The notes: generated from the letters alone by a model not told the origin. A DNA stretch of 24,914 bases from an uncultured Clostridia bacterium (GCA_949747745.1 CATKFT010000200.1:1-24914); one strand, 5' to 3'; counted from the first letter of the stretch, positions 7,944 to 16,728 are shown. Numbers and translations are program-made.

Positions 7944-10316
7944 ATGAAATTGAGTACAAATTTTGTAAAAGACTATGTAGATATAGATGTAGATGTAAAA
8001 ACACTTGCTGAAGATATGACAGGTGTTGGAAATGAATATGATTCGGCAACAAAATTAATAAATGCTACAAAGCTTATAGTAGGAGAAGTAAAAAAGTGTG
8101 AGATGCACCCAGATTCTGACCATTTGCATATATGTAAAGTTGATATAGGAACTGAAGTTTTAGATATTGTATGTGGTGCACCAAATGTAAGAAAAGGACT
8201 AAAAGTAATAGTAGCACAAGTTGGAGCGGAATTACCAGGAGATTTCAAAATAAAAAAAGGAATGATAAGAGGACAGGAATCAAATGGAATGCTTTGTTCT
8301 ATGCAAGAGTTAGGTCTTGATAATAAGTTTTTAACTGATGAAGACAAAAATGGAATTCACGAATTGCCTGCTGATGCAAAAGTAGGAGAAAATCCAATAA
8401 AAATATTAGGCTTAGATGATGAAGTTATAGATTTTGAATTAACTGCAAACCGTGGAGATTTATTAAGTATATTAGGTATGGCATATGAAATAGGGGCAAT
8501 ATATGATAAACCTGTTAAAGAAATAGACACTACATATAAAGAAAATGATGAAAATATAAATGACAGTTTTAAACTAAATATACTAACAGATAATTGTAGC
8601 TTATTTTTATCTAAAAAAGTAAAAAATGTAACAATTAAAGAAAGTCCAAATTTTATAAAAAATAGGCTAATAGCATCAGGTATAAGACCTATAAATAATG
8701 TAGTAGATATTAGTAATTATGTTATGCTAGAAACTGGTCAACCATTACATTTTTATGATGCAGATAGCTTAAATGGAATATTAGAAGTAAGAATGGCAAA
8801 ACAAGATGAAGAACTAACTACTCTAGATGGAATAAAAAGGAATTTAACAGAAGATGATATAGTTATTTCAGATGGTAAAAGAGCAATTGGACTTGCAGGT
8901 GTTATGGGAGGATTGGATACTGAAATAGAAGATACTACTAAAAATATAATAATAGAGTCAGCAATTTTTGATGCTGTAAAAGTAAGATATACTTCTAAAA
9001 AGATTCTAAGGAGTGAAGCAAGTAGCCGTTTTGAAAAAGGATTAGATCCAAACAGAACATATATGGCAATAAATAGAGCATGCAATTTGCTAGAAAAATA
9101 TGCAGATGCTGAAATTGTAGGTGGTATTTGTGTACATGATACATTAAATAAAGAAGACAAACAAATAAATATTACATTCAAAAAAATTACAGATATTTTA
9201 GGGCTAGATATACCAAATGAAAGTATATTAAATGCATTTAGAAAGTTAGGTTTTAGCTATATAGTAAAAGAAGATAATATTACAGTGTTTGTACCAACAA
9301 GAAGAATAGATATATCTATTCAAGAAGACTTAATAGAAGAAGTAGGACGTATTTATGGAGTAGATAATATAGAAGGAAAACTTCCAGTTCTACCATTAAA
9401 AACAGGGACATATGATAAAACTACAAGACAAATTAGAAATAAAATGATAGATTTAGGACTAAATGAAACATTATCATATATATTAGTAAGTGATAAAGAA
9501 GCAAAGCAGTTTATAAAAGATGATAAAGTAGAAACATTAAAATTATTAGCACCATTAACAGAAGAAAGAAATACATTAAGAGCAAGTGTTTTACCATCAC
9601 TTTATAAAATTTATGAATATAATATAGCAAGAAATGTAAAAGACATATCTATTTTTGAAATAGGAAAAGGATTTTATAAAAAAGATGGAGATTATATGGA
9701 AGAAAGGAAACTTGCAGGTTTACTTTCAGGAGACTATTATATTGAAACTTGTAATGTAAAACAAGTAGATTTTTATGTTGCAAAAGGTATAGTAGAAGAA
9801 TTATTAGATTATTTAGGATATGGGGGAAGATATAGTTTTGTTATAAGTGAAAACATACCAGAAGAATTTCACAAAGGTCAGATAGCAAGTATTAATCTAA
9901 ATGGAGAAATAATAGGAATTATAGGGAAAGTACATCCTAAAAAGGCAAAAGAAAATGTATTTGTTTTTGAAATTAGCCTAGATAAGTTACTTGCAAAAAA
10001 GACAGGAAAAATGAAATATAAAGAAATTTCAAAATATCCAAGTGTAAAAAAAGACCTAAGTATGGTTGTAAAAAATGATATAACAAATGAAACAATAGAA
10101 AAGCAAATAAAGAAATCAGCAGGTTCGTTACTTACAAATGCGAAAGTATTTGATATATATACAGGCTCTAATATAGAAGAAGGAAATAAAAGCATGGCAT
10201 ATTCGCTAGAATTTAGCACAAGTGATAGAACATTAACAGATGAGGAAATTAATAAACTACTAGAAAAGATTATTTTAGATTTAGAAAAGAATTTAAATGC
10301 TGAACTAAGAAAGTAA
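7944..10316 (+). CDS. pheT: Phenylalanyl-tRNA synthetase beta chain
   Basis: The 790-residue product is close to the usual 800 for the long bacterial beta chain. It has the N-terminal EMAP-like tRNA-binding domain at about residues 40-150 (HPDSDHLHICKVD, RGQESNGMLCS), the B3/B4 editing region at about 210-380, B5 at about 400-475, the core, and a C-terminal FDX-ACB anticodon-binding domain from about 697 (KYPSVKKDLSMVV). The SD AAAAGGAGAAG precedes ATG 7944. It lies about 100 bases after pheS under the same T-box. The frame is uninterrupted, although CGG occurs out of phase at 8044 and 8227; the latter lies in an 11-mer that causes a frame break elsewhere in the window. Confidence 0.97.
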   Translation: MKLSTNFVKDYVDIDVDVKTLAEDMTGVGNEYDSATKLINATKLIVGEVKKCEMHPDSDHLHICKVDIGTEVLDIVCGAPNVRKGLKVIVAQVGAELPGDFKIKKGMIRGQESNGMLCSMQELGLDNKFLTDEDKNGIHELPADAKVGENPIKILGLDDEVIDFELTANRGDLLSILGMAYEIGAIYDKPVKEIDTTYKENDENINDSFKLNILTDNCSLFLSKKVKNVTIKESPNFIKNRLIASGIRPINNVVDISNYVMLETGQPLHFYDADSLNGILEVRMAKQDEELTTLDGIKRNLTEDDIVISDGKRAIGLAGVMGGLDTEIEDTTKNIIIESAIFDAVKVRYTSKKILRSEASSRFEKGLDPNRTYMAINRACNLLEKYADAEIVGGICVHDTLNKEDKQINITFKKITDILGLDIPNESILNAFRKLGFSYIVKEDNITVFVPTRRIDISIQEDLIEEVGRIYGVDNIEGKLPVLPLKTGTYDKTTRQIRNKMIDLGLNETLSYILVSDKEAKQFIKDDKVETLKLLAPLTEERNTLRASVLPSLYKIYEYNIARNVKDISIFEIGKGFYKKDGDYMEERKLAGLLSGDYYIETCNVKQVDFYVAKGIVEELLDYLGYGGRYSFVISENIPEEFHKGQIASINLNGEIIGIIGKVHPKKAKENVFVFEISLDKLLAKKTGKMKYKEISKYPSVKKDLSMVVKNDITNETIEKQIKKSAGSLLTNAKVFDIYTGSNIEEGNKSMAYSLEFSTSDRTLTDEEINKLLEKIILDLEKNLNAELRK

Positions 10317-10358
10317 AATATTAAAAGAATTATTATGCTACTATAACTGCAAAAATAA

Positions 10359-10396
10359 GTCCCCTTTATTTAAGGGGACAATTGTACGTAGTACAA
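10359..10396 (+). terminator. Two hairpins after pheT, no U-run
   Basis: GTCCCCT/AGGGGAC (10359-10379) is followed by TTGTAC/GTACAA (10382-10396). Neither has a T-tract, so this may be an RNA 3'-end stabiliser, a factor-dependent stop or a relic. Between here and murI a 37-codon stretch without a start (about 10406-10518) is open but not identifiable. Confidence 0.4.
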
Positions 10397-10543
10397 CTAG
10401 GGAAAACTGATTTATATAGAAAATTGATTATAAAGAAAGTTTAATTAATATTGGAAAAGCACTTAGTGTAAACAATAAAATAGCTAATGATATAATAGAA
10501 AGAGTTTGTTTATTATAGATTATAACATAAGGGGGAGAAAAAA

Positions 10544-11356
10544 ATGGATACAAGACCAATTGGTGTATTTGACTCAGGTGTTGGAGGTATGACAATTTTA
10601 TCAGAAATAAAAAAGCAACTACCAAATGAAAATTTAATTTATTTAGGAGATACTAAAAATTTTCCTTATGGAGATAAATCAAAAGAAACTATTATAAAAC
10701 TTGCTACTAAATGTGCAGGATTTTTAATTAATCAAAATGTGAAAACAATAATAATAGCTTGTGGAACTGCTACAAGCCAAGCGTTAACAGAACTTAAAAA
10801 TATTTATCGTTTACCAATAGAAGGAATTATTAACCCAACAGTTCAAGAAATAAAAAAAAGCATAAATAAAGAGCAAATTAAAATTGGAGTAATTGCGACA
10901 GAGGGAACAATTAGGAGTAACAAGTGGGAAGAAGAGTTGAAAAGGGAGATTAAAGAAATAGAAGTAATAAATAAAGCATGCCCATTACTTGCACCAATGG
11001 CAGAGCAAGGCTGGACATGTAATAATGTCGCAAAAGAGGCTATTAAAGAATACATGAAACCATTTAAAAACAAGAATATAGATAAACTTATACTTGGTTG
11101 TACACATTATCCACTTTTTAAAAATTTAATTAAAAATGAATTAGGAAGTGAAGTTGAAATTATTAATACAGGAGAAAAAGTTGCAAACTATTTACAAGAA
11201 TACTTAAAATATAAAGGATTAGAAAATAGTAATCAAAATAAAATAGAGAGTACATATTATTTAACAGATACAGAATGTAACTTTACTAAGGTTGCTCAGA
11301 AGTTATTAAAAGATGACACATTGTTAAGTAAGATAAAGAAAATAAATATAGAATGA
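10544..11356 (+). CDS. murI: Glutamate racemase
   Basis: MurI interconverts L- and D-glutamate, supplying D-Glu for peptidoglycan. The 270-residue cytosolic protein has the N-terminal GVFDSGVGG motif with D10 and S11, the first catalytic cysteine region IIIACGTAT (C73), and the second LGCTHYP (C186, H188), at normal family length. The residue after C73 is Gly rather than the usual Asn (ACNTA). This departs from the textbook motif, although all other active-site elements are intact. A GGGGGAG SD lies just before ATG 10544. It has no shared promoter with pheT that I can see. Confidence 0.95.
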   Translation: MDTRPIGVFDSGVGGMTILSEIKKQLPNENLIYLGDTKNFPYGDKSKETIIKLATKCAGFLINQNVKTIIIACGTATSQALTELKNIYRLPIEGIINPTVQEIKKSINKEQIKIGVIATEGTIRSNKWEEELKREIKEIEVINKACPLLAPMAEQGWTCNNVAKEAIKEYMKPFKNKNIDKLILGCTHYPLFKNLIKNELGSEVEIINTGEKVANYLQEYLKYKGLENSNQNKIESTYYLTDTECNFTKVAQKLLKDDTLLSKIKKINIE

Positions 11357-11421
11357 ATAGTCATCATGATATATTTTTAACATATATATTAATAACTAAA
11401 TTATGAGAGGAGTTTTTATAT

Positions 11422-12040
11422 ATGAAAAAAATATTATCATTGCTTCTTATTTTTATGATTGTTATTTGTTTTATTAGTCCAGTATTTGCTGTAGATGGTT
11501 ATAGTTTTGATTTACAATATACAGGAACAATTGTAAAAAACCAAGCAAAAGATGCAAAAGTATTATTAATAGGAGTTAATGCACCTGCATATACAAATGT
11601 AATAATAAAAGTAGATATAACAGGACCTGCAACACCTACAATACTTGCAACTGATAATACAGGAACTGAACATGATATTGCACAACTTCGGATACTGGGG
11701 ACCAACAGCAGGTTTTTCTGTTCAGGGAGATTTCACAAATACAACACCAATAAAGGCAACATTTCCAGAAGAGGGAAATTACACAATTACACTAACATTA
11801 CAAGATGTAACAAATAATTATGTAGCTATTGAATCAAGAACATTCACAATTCAAGTATATGAAGATAATACTGGAGGAAATATAGTAAGCAATGTTGTGG
11901 ATAATAATTTAGATAATAGTATATCAGAATTACCCAAAACAGGAACAAGCATAATAGAATATGTTATGTATTTTATGATAGCAGTGTTAATAATAAGTAT
12001 AATAGGAATATACATTAATAAAAGAAGAATAAACAGTTAA
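11422..12040 (+). CDS. LPKTG cell-wall-anchored protein, read through one CGG +1 shift
   Basis: Two frames (11422-11817 and 11645-12040) join at CGG 11689 to make a 205-residue secreted protein. The signal peptide spans residues 1-23 (cut after FA). An Ig-like beta-domain follows (ITGPATP ... GYWGPTAGFSVQGDF ... YTITLTLQDV), then LPKTG at 170-174, a hydrophobic segment and the basic tail KRRINS: a complete sortase signal. The sorting signal is only reached after the frameshift, so the zero-frame product (stop 11817) would be an unanchored truncated protein. The gene directly downstream encodes a sortase. A GAGGAG SD precedes ATG 11422. Its ligand or polymerising role is unknown. Confidence 0.9.
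11689..11692 (+). other. CGGA +1 frameshift site 4 (LPKTG protein)
   Basis: Zero frame CTT CGG ATA ends at 11817. Skipping C11689 gives Q-L-G-Y-W-G-P-T and reaches the sorting signal. Confidence 0.9.
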
Positions 12041-12083
12041 ATTAAAATGTTTGTAATTGTCTTATAATAATAGAAACTATACA

Positions 12084-12114
12084 AAAGCGGAAATATTTTC
12101 CGCTTTAATTTTTT
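12084..12114 (+). terminator. Intrinsic terminator between LPKTG gene and sortase
   Basis: A perfect 10-bp stem (12084-12093 with 12097-12106, loop TAT) is followed by AATTTTTT. It sits only 22 bases before the sortase start, so sortase expression would depend on read-through or an unseen promoter. Confidence 0.85.
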
Positions 12115-12135
12115 AGATAAAAAGAGGCGTAATAT

Positions 12136-12810
12136 ATGAAAGCGAAATTTTTATGCTTTAAAATATCAAAAACAGTAAGCATGCTTATAATAGTTATACT
12201 TGTACAATTGATATTTATAATAATTGGAATAAATGAAATTAGAGAAAGTATAAGTTTTGAACAAATAAAAGAAGATGTAAAAAAATATGATAATACATTA
12301 AAAGAAGAAAGAAATATAGTAACATACCCAAATGGTGATATAAATAAAACTTTAAAAGAAAATAATAATGTAATTTTAAAAAAAGAATATGAAACAATGC
12401 CAGATAATGTAAAAGGATATAAAGTAATAGGGAAAATTCAAATTCCAAAATTAAATTTAGATACATGTATTTTAGAAGAAACAAATAAAAAATCATTAAA
12501 AGTATCAGTTACAAAATTACATGGACCTAGTATAAATAAGCCAGGAAATTTTTGTATTGCAGGACATAATTATAGAAATAACAAAATGTTTGGTGGAATT
12601 AAAAAATTAGAAAAAGGTGATGAAATAATACTAATAGATACATTTGGAGATAGCATAAAATATGAAGTATATGAAAATTATCAAACAGATCCAAAAGATA
12701 TTACAACATTAAATCAAGAAACAGGAGGAGAAAGAGAAATAACACTAATTACTTGTACAGTTGGTGCTATAAAAAGAGTTATTGTAAAAGCTGTGGAAGT
12801 GTATGATTGA
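12136..12810 (+). CDS. Sortase (class D-like)
   Basis: This is a membrane-bound transpeptidase that cleaves LPxTG-type signals and joins the protein to the cell wall. The 224-residue product has an N-terminal membrane anchor at about residues 13-32, a linker, and the sortase barrel with catalytic H144 (in AGHNYR), C207 (in LITCTVG) and R214. The T-x-T-C pattern and the N-terminal anchor fit the class D/E type rather than class B. Its neighbour carries LPKTG, an obvious substrate. The start ATG 12136 has a modest SD (AGAGGCG). The strong terminator between the two genes suggests that the sortase level is set below that of the substrate. Confidence 0.9.
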   Translation: MKAKFLCFKISKTVSMLIIVILVQLIFIIIGINEIRESISFEQIKEDVKKYDNTLKEERNIVTYPNGDINKTLKENNNVILKKEYETMPDNVKGYKVIGKIQIPKLNLDTCILEETNKKSLKVSVTKLHGPSINKPGNFCIAGHNYRNNKMFGGIKKLEKGDEIILIDTFGDSIKYEVYENYQTDPKDITTLNQETGGEREITLITCTVGAIKRVIVKAVEVYD

Positions 12811-13045
12811 TGTATATAGAAACAAATATTATGTATAAAAAATATTTTGGAAACAAGATGTATGAACTTTATTGTTTATATAATTTTAAAAATAACAGAA
12901 CAAAATTTATGTATCATTATGTAAAAAACAACACAATTAACTTAAAAAGGGGTACAAATTATTTTGATATAATATAGAAAGAAACATATTAAGTAAATAC
13001 GTGACATACAAAAAGCTTTAAAAACAAGATATAATAAGTGTTTTG

Positions 13046-13054
13046 TGATATAAT
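13046..13054 (+). promoter_or_regulatory. Extended -10 promoter element before the 13077 gene
   Basis: TGATATAAT (13046-13054) matches an extended -10; no good -35 is seen 17 bases upstream. It is only 22 bases before the start codon. The 12811-13045 interval is otherwise featureless AT-rich DNA. Confidence 0.35.
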
Positions 13055-13076
13055 CATAAAAAAGTGGAGGTAAAAT

Positions 13077-13781
13077 ATGTTTCAAGATTCAAAAGAAAAA
13101 ATAAGAAAATGTAAAGTAAAACAAAAAGTACAGATGATTAGAAAAAATAATGCTATCACGCTAATTTCATTAATTATAACAGTGATAGTACTATTAATAC
13201 TTGCAGGAGTAACATTAAGCTTAACGTTACGGAGAAAGAGGTATATTTAAAACTACAAATGATGCTAAGATAAAGACTCAAAGAGCAGAAATAATAGAAA
13301 AGGCGAAATTAGATATAGTAGATGTACAAACAGGCAATATGGGAAAATTTACAGAAAAAGATTTAGTAGAAATATTAAATAAATATGGAACATTGTCAAA
13401 TAATGGCGAAGAAACTATTTTGGATAAAATGTTAACATCAATAGATAAAAAACATGAAATAAAAGTAAGTGAAATATGGGATGTGCCATTTAAGAAAGAA
13501 ATGGCTAAATGTACTATTACTTGTGTTGGTAATGATGACAAAATAGAAGCAGAATTTGAGATTGGAACAAAATGGGATGAGAATTTTTATAAAAGTTTTG
13601 ATGTGGGTAAATGGCTAGTTTACCAAGCAGAATATCGGAGGGCCAGAAGATTTTAGTGTTATTTCACGGAAATCACACTTCACAATATTTTCGTGTTAAT
13701 TTAGTATTAAATGATAATGAAGTGAAATGGAATGATGAGGTCGTTCCAAATGGTTTTTATAAATGGCAATATGTGGATTAG
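13077..13781 (+). CDS. Small prepilin-like protein, read through three CGG +1 shifts
   Basis: Four consecutive frames join at CGG 13230, 13636 and 13667 into a 233-residue protein ending in TAG at 13779-13781. ATG 13077 has GGAGG at 13066-13070. Residues 25-51 are the same prepilin-like segment as the neighbours (NAITLISLIIT ... LAGVTLSLTL), followed after the first shift by GERGIFKTT, equivalent to GENGLFSTT of the 14560 protein. Then come a helical region (FTEKDLVEILNKYG) and a C-terminal domain ending in NGFYKWQYVD. Zero-frame reading would stop 18 bases after the first CGG, right after the membrane segment. It has three shift sites in one short gene, two of them 31 bases apart. It could be a minor pilin or pseudopilin; function is unknown. 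Confidence 0.85.
13230..13233 (+). other. CGGA +1 frameshift site 5 (small prepilin-like protein)
   Basis: TTA CGG AGA in zero frame, stop at 13250. The shift gives L-T-L-G-E-R-G-I-F. It is at the homologous codon to site 1. Confidence 0.92.
13636..13639 (+). other. CGGA +1 frameshift site 6 (small prepilin-like protein)
   Basis: TAT CGG AGG in zero frame, stop at 13656. The shift gives A-E-Y-G-G-P-E-D-F. Confidence 0.85.
13667..13670 (+). other. CGGA +1 frameshift site 7 (small prepilin-like protein)
   Basis: TCA CGG AAA in the frame set by site 6, stop at 13699. The shift gives V-I-S-G-N-H-T-S-Q-Y-F and continues to 13781. Confidence 0.82.
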
Positions 13782-13807
13782 ATTATAAAAATATATTAAA
13801 TGAAAAG

Positions 13808-13831
13808 CAAGAAGAAATTCTTGTTTTTTTT
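13808..13831 (+). terminator. Intrinsic terminator after the 13077 gene
   Basis: A CAAGAA-GAAA-TTCTTG hairpin (13808-13823) with eight following T's. Confidence 0.88.
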
Positions 13832-13929
13832 ATACAAACAATGGGGAAGTCACAGAGCGACTATATTTAATTAAATATATGTATTTTTGCGGATAATAAC
13901 TGTAAAATGAGGCAATTGCGTAACATGTC

Positions 13930-13958
13930 TTGACATAGTTCTTCTGAAAATATAAAAT
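13930..13958 (+). promoter_or_regulatory. Orphan consensus promoter
   Basis: TTGACA (13930-13935), 17 bases, TAAAAT (13953-13958). The only translation start behind it is the 12-codon remnant at 14056, so its original gene seems to be lost. The remaining part of 13832-14155 is AT-rich with no other recognisable content. Confidence 0.5.
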
Positions 13959-14055
13959 GTATACAAATAAAATACTTATACAAGGAAAATTGAATATGTG
14001 CAAATAAAAAATGTATACTAAAGTAAAAGAAGAAAAACAAGGAGGACAAAGGAAC

Positions 14056-14094
14056 ATGGTAAAAGCCATAAGGAAATTATACTCAATTTTGTAA
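14056..14094 (+). pseudogene. Twelve-codon remnant with intact SD
   Basis: AGGAGG at about 14040-14045 precedes an ATG at 14056, but the frame closes after M-V-K-A-I-R-K-L-Y-S-I-L. Together with the orphan promoter this looks like the head of a deleted gene; alternatively it could be a very short leader peptide. Too little remains to assign a family. Confidence 0.3.
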
Positions 14095-14155
14095 AATTCG
14101 GAATTAAAATATAGTATATAATAAAATAAAGTGAATACAATAATATAAGTTCATA

Positions 14156-14203
14156 TTTCGCAAAATTAAAAATATTTACTTTTTGCGAAATGAGTGCTAT
14201 AAT
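14156..14203 (+). promoter_or_regulatory. Promoter with TTTCGCAAAA operator dyad
   Basis: TTTCGCAAAA (14156-14165) and its exact inverse TTTTGCGAAA (14181-14190) flank and overlap a TTTACT (14175-14180) / 17 bp / TATAAT (14198-14203) promoter. A repressor binding the dyad would block RNA polymerase. It serves the truncated ATPase at 14223. Confidence 0.6.
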
Positions 14204-14222
14204 AATTTCGAGGTGATTTTAT

Positions 14223-14417
14223 ATGAAAATAATAGAAAGAAATTACTTGAAAGAATTAATTGATGTGGTTGGAACACCTGATATAAAAGTTATAACAGGT
14301 GTAAGACGTAGTGGAAAATCAAAATTATTAGAAATGTTTAGAAATTATATTAAAGAGAATATAAATTATCTTAATATAGAATATCAAGTATTTACAAAAG
14401 TAACACAAACTCTTTAA
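14223..14417 (+). pseudogene. Truncated AAA ATPase (AAA_14/DUF4143-type), N-terminus only
   Basis: The first about 50 residues match the start of the Firmicute AAA ATPases that carry AAA_14 and DUF4143 domains: a short helix, then VITGVRRSGKSKLLEMF with the Walker A G-V-R-R-S-G-K-S at about residues 25-32. Full-length relatives have about 400 residues. Here the frame ends after 64 residues (N-I-E-Y-Q-V-F-T-K-V-T-Q-T-L), and no other frame downstream continues the domain. The loss has no CGG at its border, so it is a true truncation, unlike the other broken genes here. The promoter and operator upstream are still intact. Confidence 0.8.
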
Positions 14418-14559
14418 AATAAATATAGGTTGTAATACAAATTACATCTATCTAGGAGTATGTTTAAGTAATTTATTAACCACCACATAGTTTTCATTAG
14501 GTCTTATTAAGAGGGAGAATAAAATTAGAAAAATGATAAAACATAGGAGGAAAGTAGGA

Positions 14560-16668
14560 ATGAGAGATACAAAAGGAATTACATTGATAGCACTAATAAT
14601 TACCATTATTGTTATGTTGATACTAACAGGAGTAACAATAAACTTAACTTTAGGTGAAAATGGGCTATTTAGCACAACCAAAAAAGCTGTTAATATGCAA
14701 AAAGTGGCAGAATATAAAGATAGAGTAGAAATAGCAAGAGCAAACGTAATAGCAAGTAATTTAGGAAAAATAACATTAGATAAATTAATAGAGCAAATAT
14801 ATAAAGATAAAATAGTACCAGAAGGTGGAATAACAAAAATAAATGAAAATGAAGCAGAAATGATAACTCCTGAAGGATATAAGTTTAAAATAACATTAGA
14901 TGGAATAGAATATATAGACCAAAATGGAGATATAGTAGAACCACCAGTTGAAGACGACATACCAGTAGCAACTGGAAATGTAACTATTGGAGAACTTGTA
15001 TGGGATCCTATTACACATAAAGCAAGCGTAAAGATAACTAAAAGCAGTAACATAGAAAATAATTTAAGTACACAATATCAAGTAGTTGAAAGTGTAGAAG
15101 ATTTAAAAGAAGAAAACTGGAAAACAGGAACAAATGTAAACAATATAAATGTAAATCAAACAGTATTTGTAAGATTATGGGATGGAAAAAAAGGAGGAAA
15201 TTATACAAGCTTAAAAATAGTAGATAAAATACAACCAAGTGTAGTAGTAAATATAAGCCAAATAGAGATAAATAGTATAACAGCAAATGTAGGTTCAAGT
15301 GATTTAGAATCAGGTATGCCAGAAAATCCAATATATACATTTTATATAAAGAAAACAGGAGAAGAAGATATACACTACGAACAAAAACAAAGCGACACAA
15401 GAACACAATGTATATTTACAGGATTAGAGCAAAATACAAGTTACACAGTAAAAGCAACTACAAATGACAATGCACAAAATGTTGGAACAGGAATAAAAGA
15501 AGTGTTAACAGGAACACAGAAAGTTACTAGAATAACTTTAAATAAAACCACATTAGAAATAGAAAAAGGAGAAAAAGAAACCTTAGCAGCAAATATAGAG
15601 CCAATAGATGCATACAATAAAGATATAGCATGGTCAAGTAACGATGAAAATATAGCAACTGTAAGTAGTACAGGAGAAGTATTAGGAATAGGAGAAGGAA
15701 CAACAACAATAACAGTATCTGCAACAGATGGAAGTGGAGTGTTAGCACAATGTAATGTAACTATAAAACCTTCTGCAGTACCACTTGCAAGTGTAGTTAA
15801 TATAGGAGATTATGTGGCATATAATCCAGCAGATACAACAGTAGATTCTAGTAAACTATCATATACATCTCCAAAAGGAACAGGAACATCACATGGAAAT
15901 GGAGAGGCTGACCAAACATTTGATGTAAATAATACTAATGCAACAATAAGAGATTGGCGAGTATTTAGCAAAAATGAAACAACTGGAGAAGTAATACTTA
16001 TAAATAAACAAGGTTTAAATCCAGTATATGATCCTAATGTAGGGGATAATTTTGCTATCAAAGGTGTAGTTGGGTATTTATATGCTGAGCAAGAAATTAA
16101 TTCTGCTTGTGCAATATATGGATATGGTAAAGGTGCTAATACTACTAAAACGCATACTTACACAATTGGAGATATTAATACAGGAACAAGAACGGGAACA
16201 ATAACAAGTGGAGCAAGAAGTGTTACAGTAGACGACTTTAATACTTTAGCTGATTATACACCTCCCACTGATAGAATTATTATTGAAGGTATATACAGAC
16301 CTTCATTAAGCAAAGAAACAGGAATGGAAAAAGGAGATGTTAACTATCCAAATGGAAAATACTATTATACATTTTCGACTGATTTTTCTAATAAATATCC
16401 ATTTATAGATACATTTCCAATGTATAATAAAATATTCTTAGCATCAAGATTATGTGGAGTTGAAATGGTAAATCGTATAAGTTTAGGAACTTATGGTGTT
16501 AGTAGGGATATGGTGTCATATAACTACTATACTGATCAACTGTGGGCATATGGTAGTAGTGGTTCAAAAGTGCAAAAAGGATATATTTGTCCTATTGTTT
16601 ATTTAAAAACAACTGTAAAAACAACTGGAAAAAATATAAATGGGGCATGGATAATTGTAGATGAATAA
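14560..16668 (+). CDS. Prepilin-like Ig/Fn3 surface protein, intact frame
   Basis: The 702-residue product starts at ATG 14560, chosen over the in-frame ATG 14533 because AGGAGG at 14545-14550 is 9 bases upstream. Residues 5-35 form the prepilin-like segment (KGITLIALIIT ... LTGVTINLTLGENGLF). A region similar to the 3848 protein follows (KITLDKLIEQIYKDKIVPEGG), then beta-rich Fn3-like repeats, a bacterial Ig-like group 2 domain at about residues 322-404 (IEKGEKETLAANIEP, WSSNDENIATV), and a C-terminal domain from about 412 (GDYVAYNPADTTV ... WRVFSKNE ... GYICPIVYLK). It is the uninterrupted paralogue of the two shifted proteins: at the site equivalent to 4031 and 13230 it has plain GGT. Likely secreted and surface exposed; the ligand is unknown. 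Confidence 0.88.
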   Translation: MRDTKGITLIALIITIIVMLILTGVTINLTLGENGLFSTTKKAVNMQKVAEYKDRVEIARANVIASNLGKITLDKLIEQIYKDKIVPEGGITKINENEAEMITPEGYKFKITLDGIEYIDQNGDIVEPPVEDDIPVATGNVTIGELVWDPITHKASVKITKSSNIENNLSTQYQVVESVEDLKEENWKTGTNVNNINVNQTVFVRLWDGKKGGNYTSLKIVDKIQPSVVVNISQIEINSITANVGSSDLESGMPENPIYTFYIKKTGEEDIHYEQKQSDTRTQCIFTGLEQNTSYTVKATTNDNAQNVGTGIKEVLTGTQKVTRITLNKTTLEIEKGEKETLAANIEPIDAYNKDIAWSSNDENIATVSSTGEVLGIGEGTTTITVSATDGSGVLAQCNVTIKPSAVPLASVVNIGDYVAYNPADTTVDSSKLSYTSPKGTGTSHGNGEADQTFDVNNTNATIRDWRVFSKNETTGEVILINKQGLNPVYDPNVGDNFAIKGVVGYLYAEQEINSACAIYGYGKGANTTKTHTYTIGDINTGTRTGTITSGARSVTVDDFNTLADYTPPTDRIIIEGIYRPSLSKETGMEKGDVNYPNGKYYYTFSTDFSNKYPFIDTFPMYNKIFLASRLCGVEMVNRISLGTYGVSRDMVSYNYYTDQLWAYGSSGSKVQKGYICPIVYLKTTVKTTGKNINGAWIIVDE

Positions 16669-16698
16669 TTAAAATTACTTGAAATTGACATGTTTGTA

Positions 16699-16728
16699 TT
16701 GACAACTCCTTCTAACATAGAGTATAAT
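16699..16728 (+). promoter_or_regulatory. Promoter of rpsU
   Basis: TTGACA (16699-16704), an 18-base spacer and TATAAT (16723-16728). A second TTGACA lies 14 bases upstream (16685-16690). Confidence 0.65.

Noticed and set aside
10406..10518. Open stretch of about 37 codons before murI (DLYRKIDYKESLINIGKAL ...)
   Set aside because: It has no start codon or SD and is too short to identify. It may be a remnant of a larger gene, but I cannot support a family.
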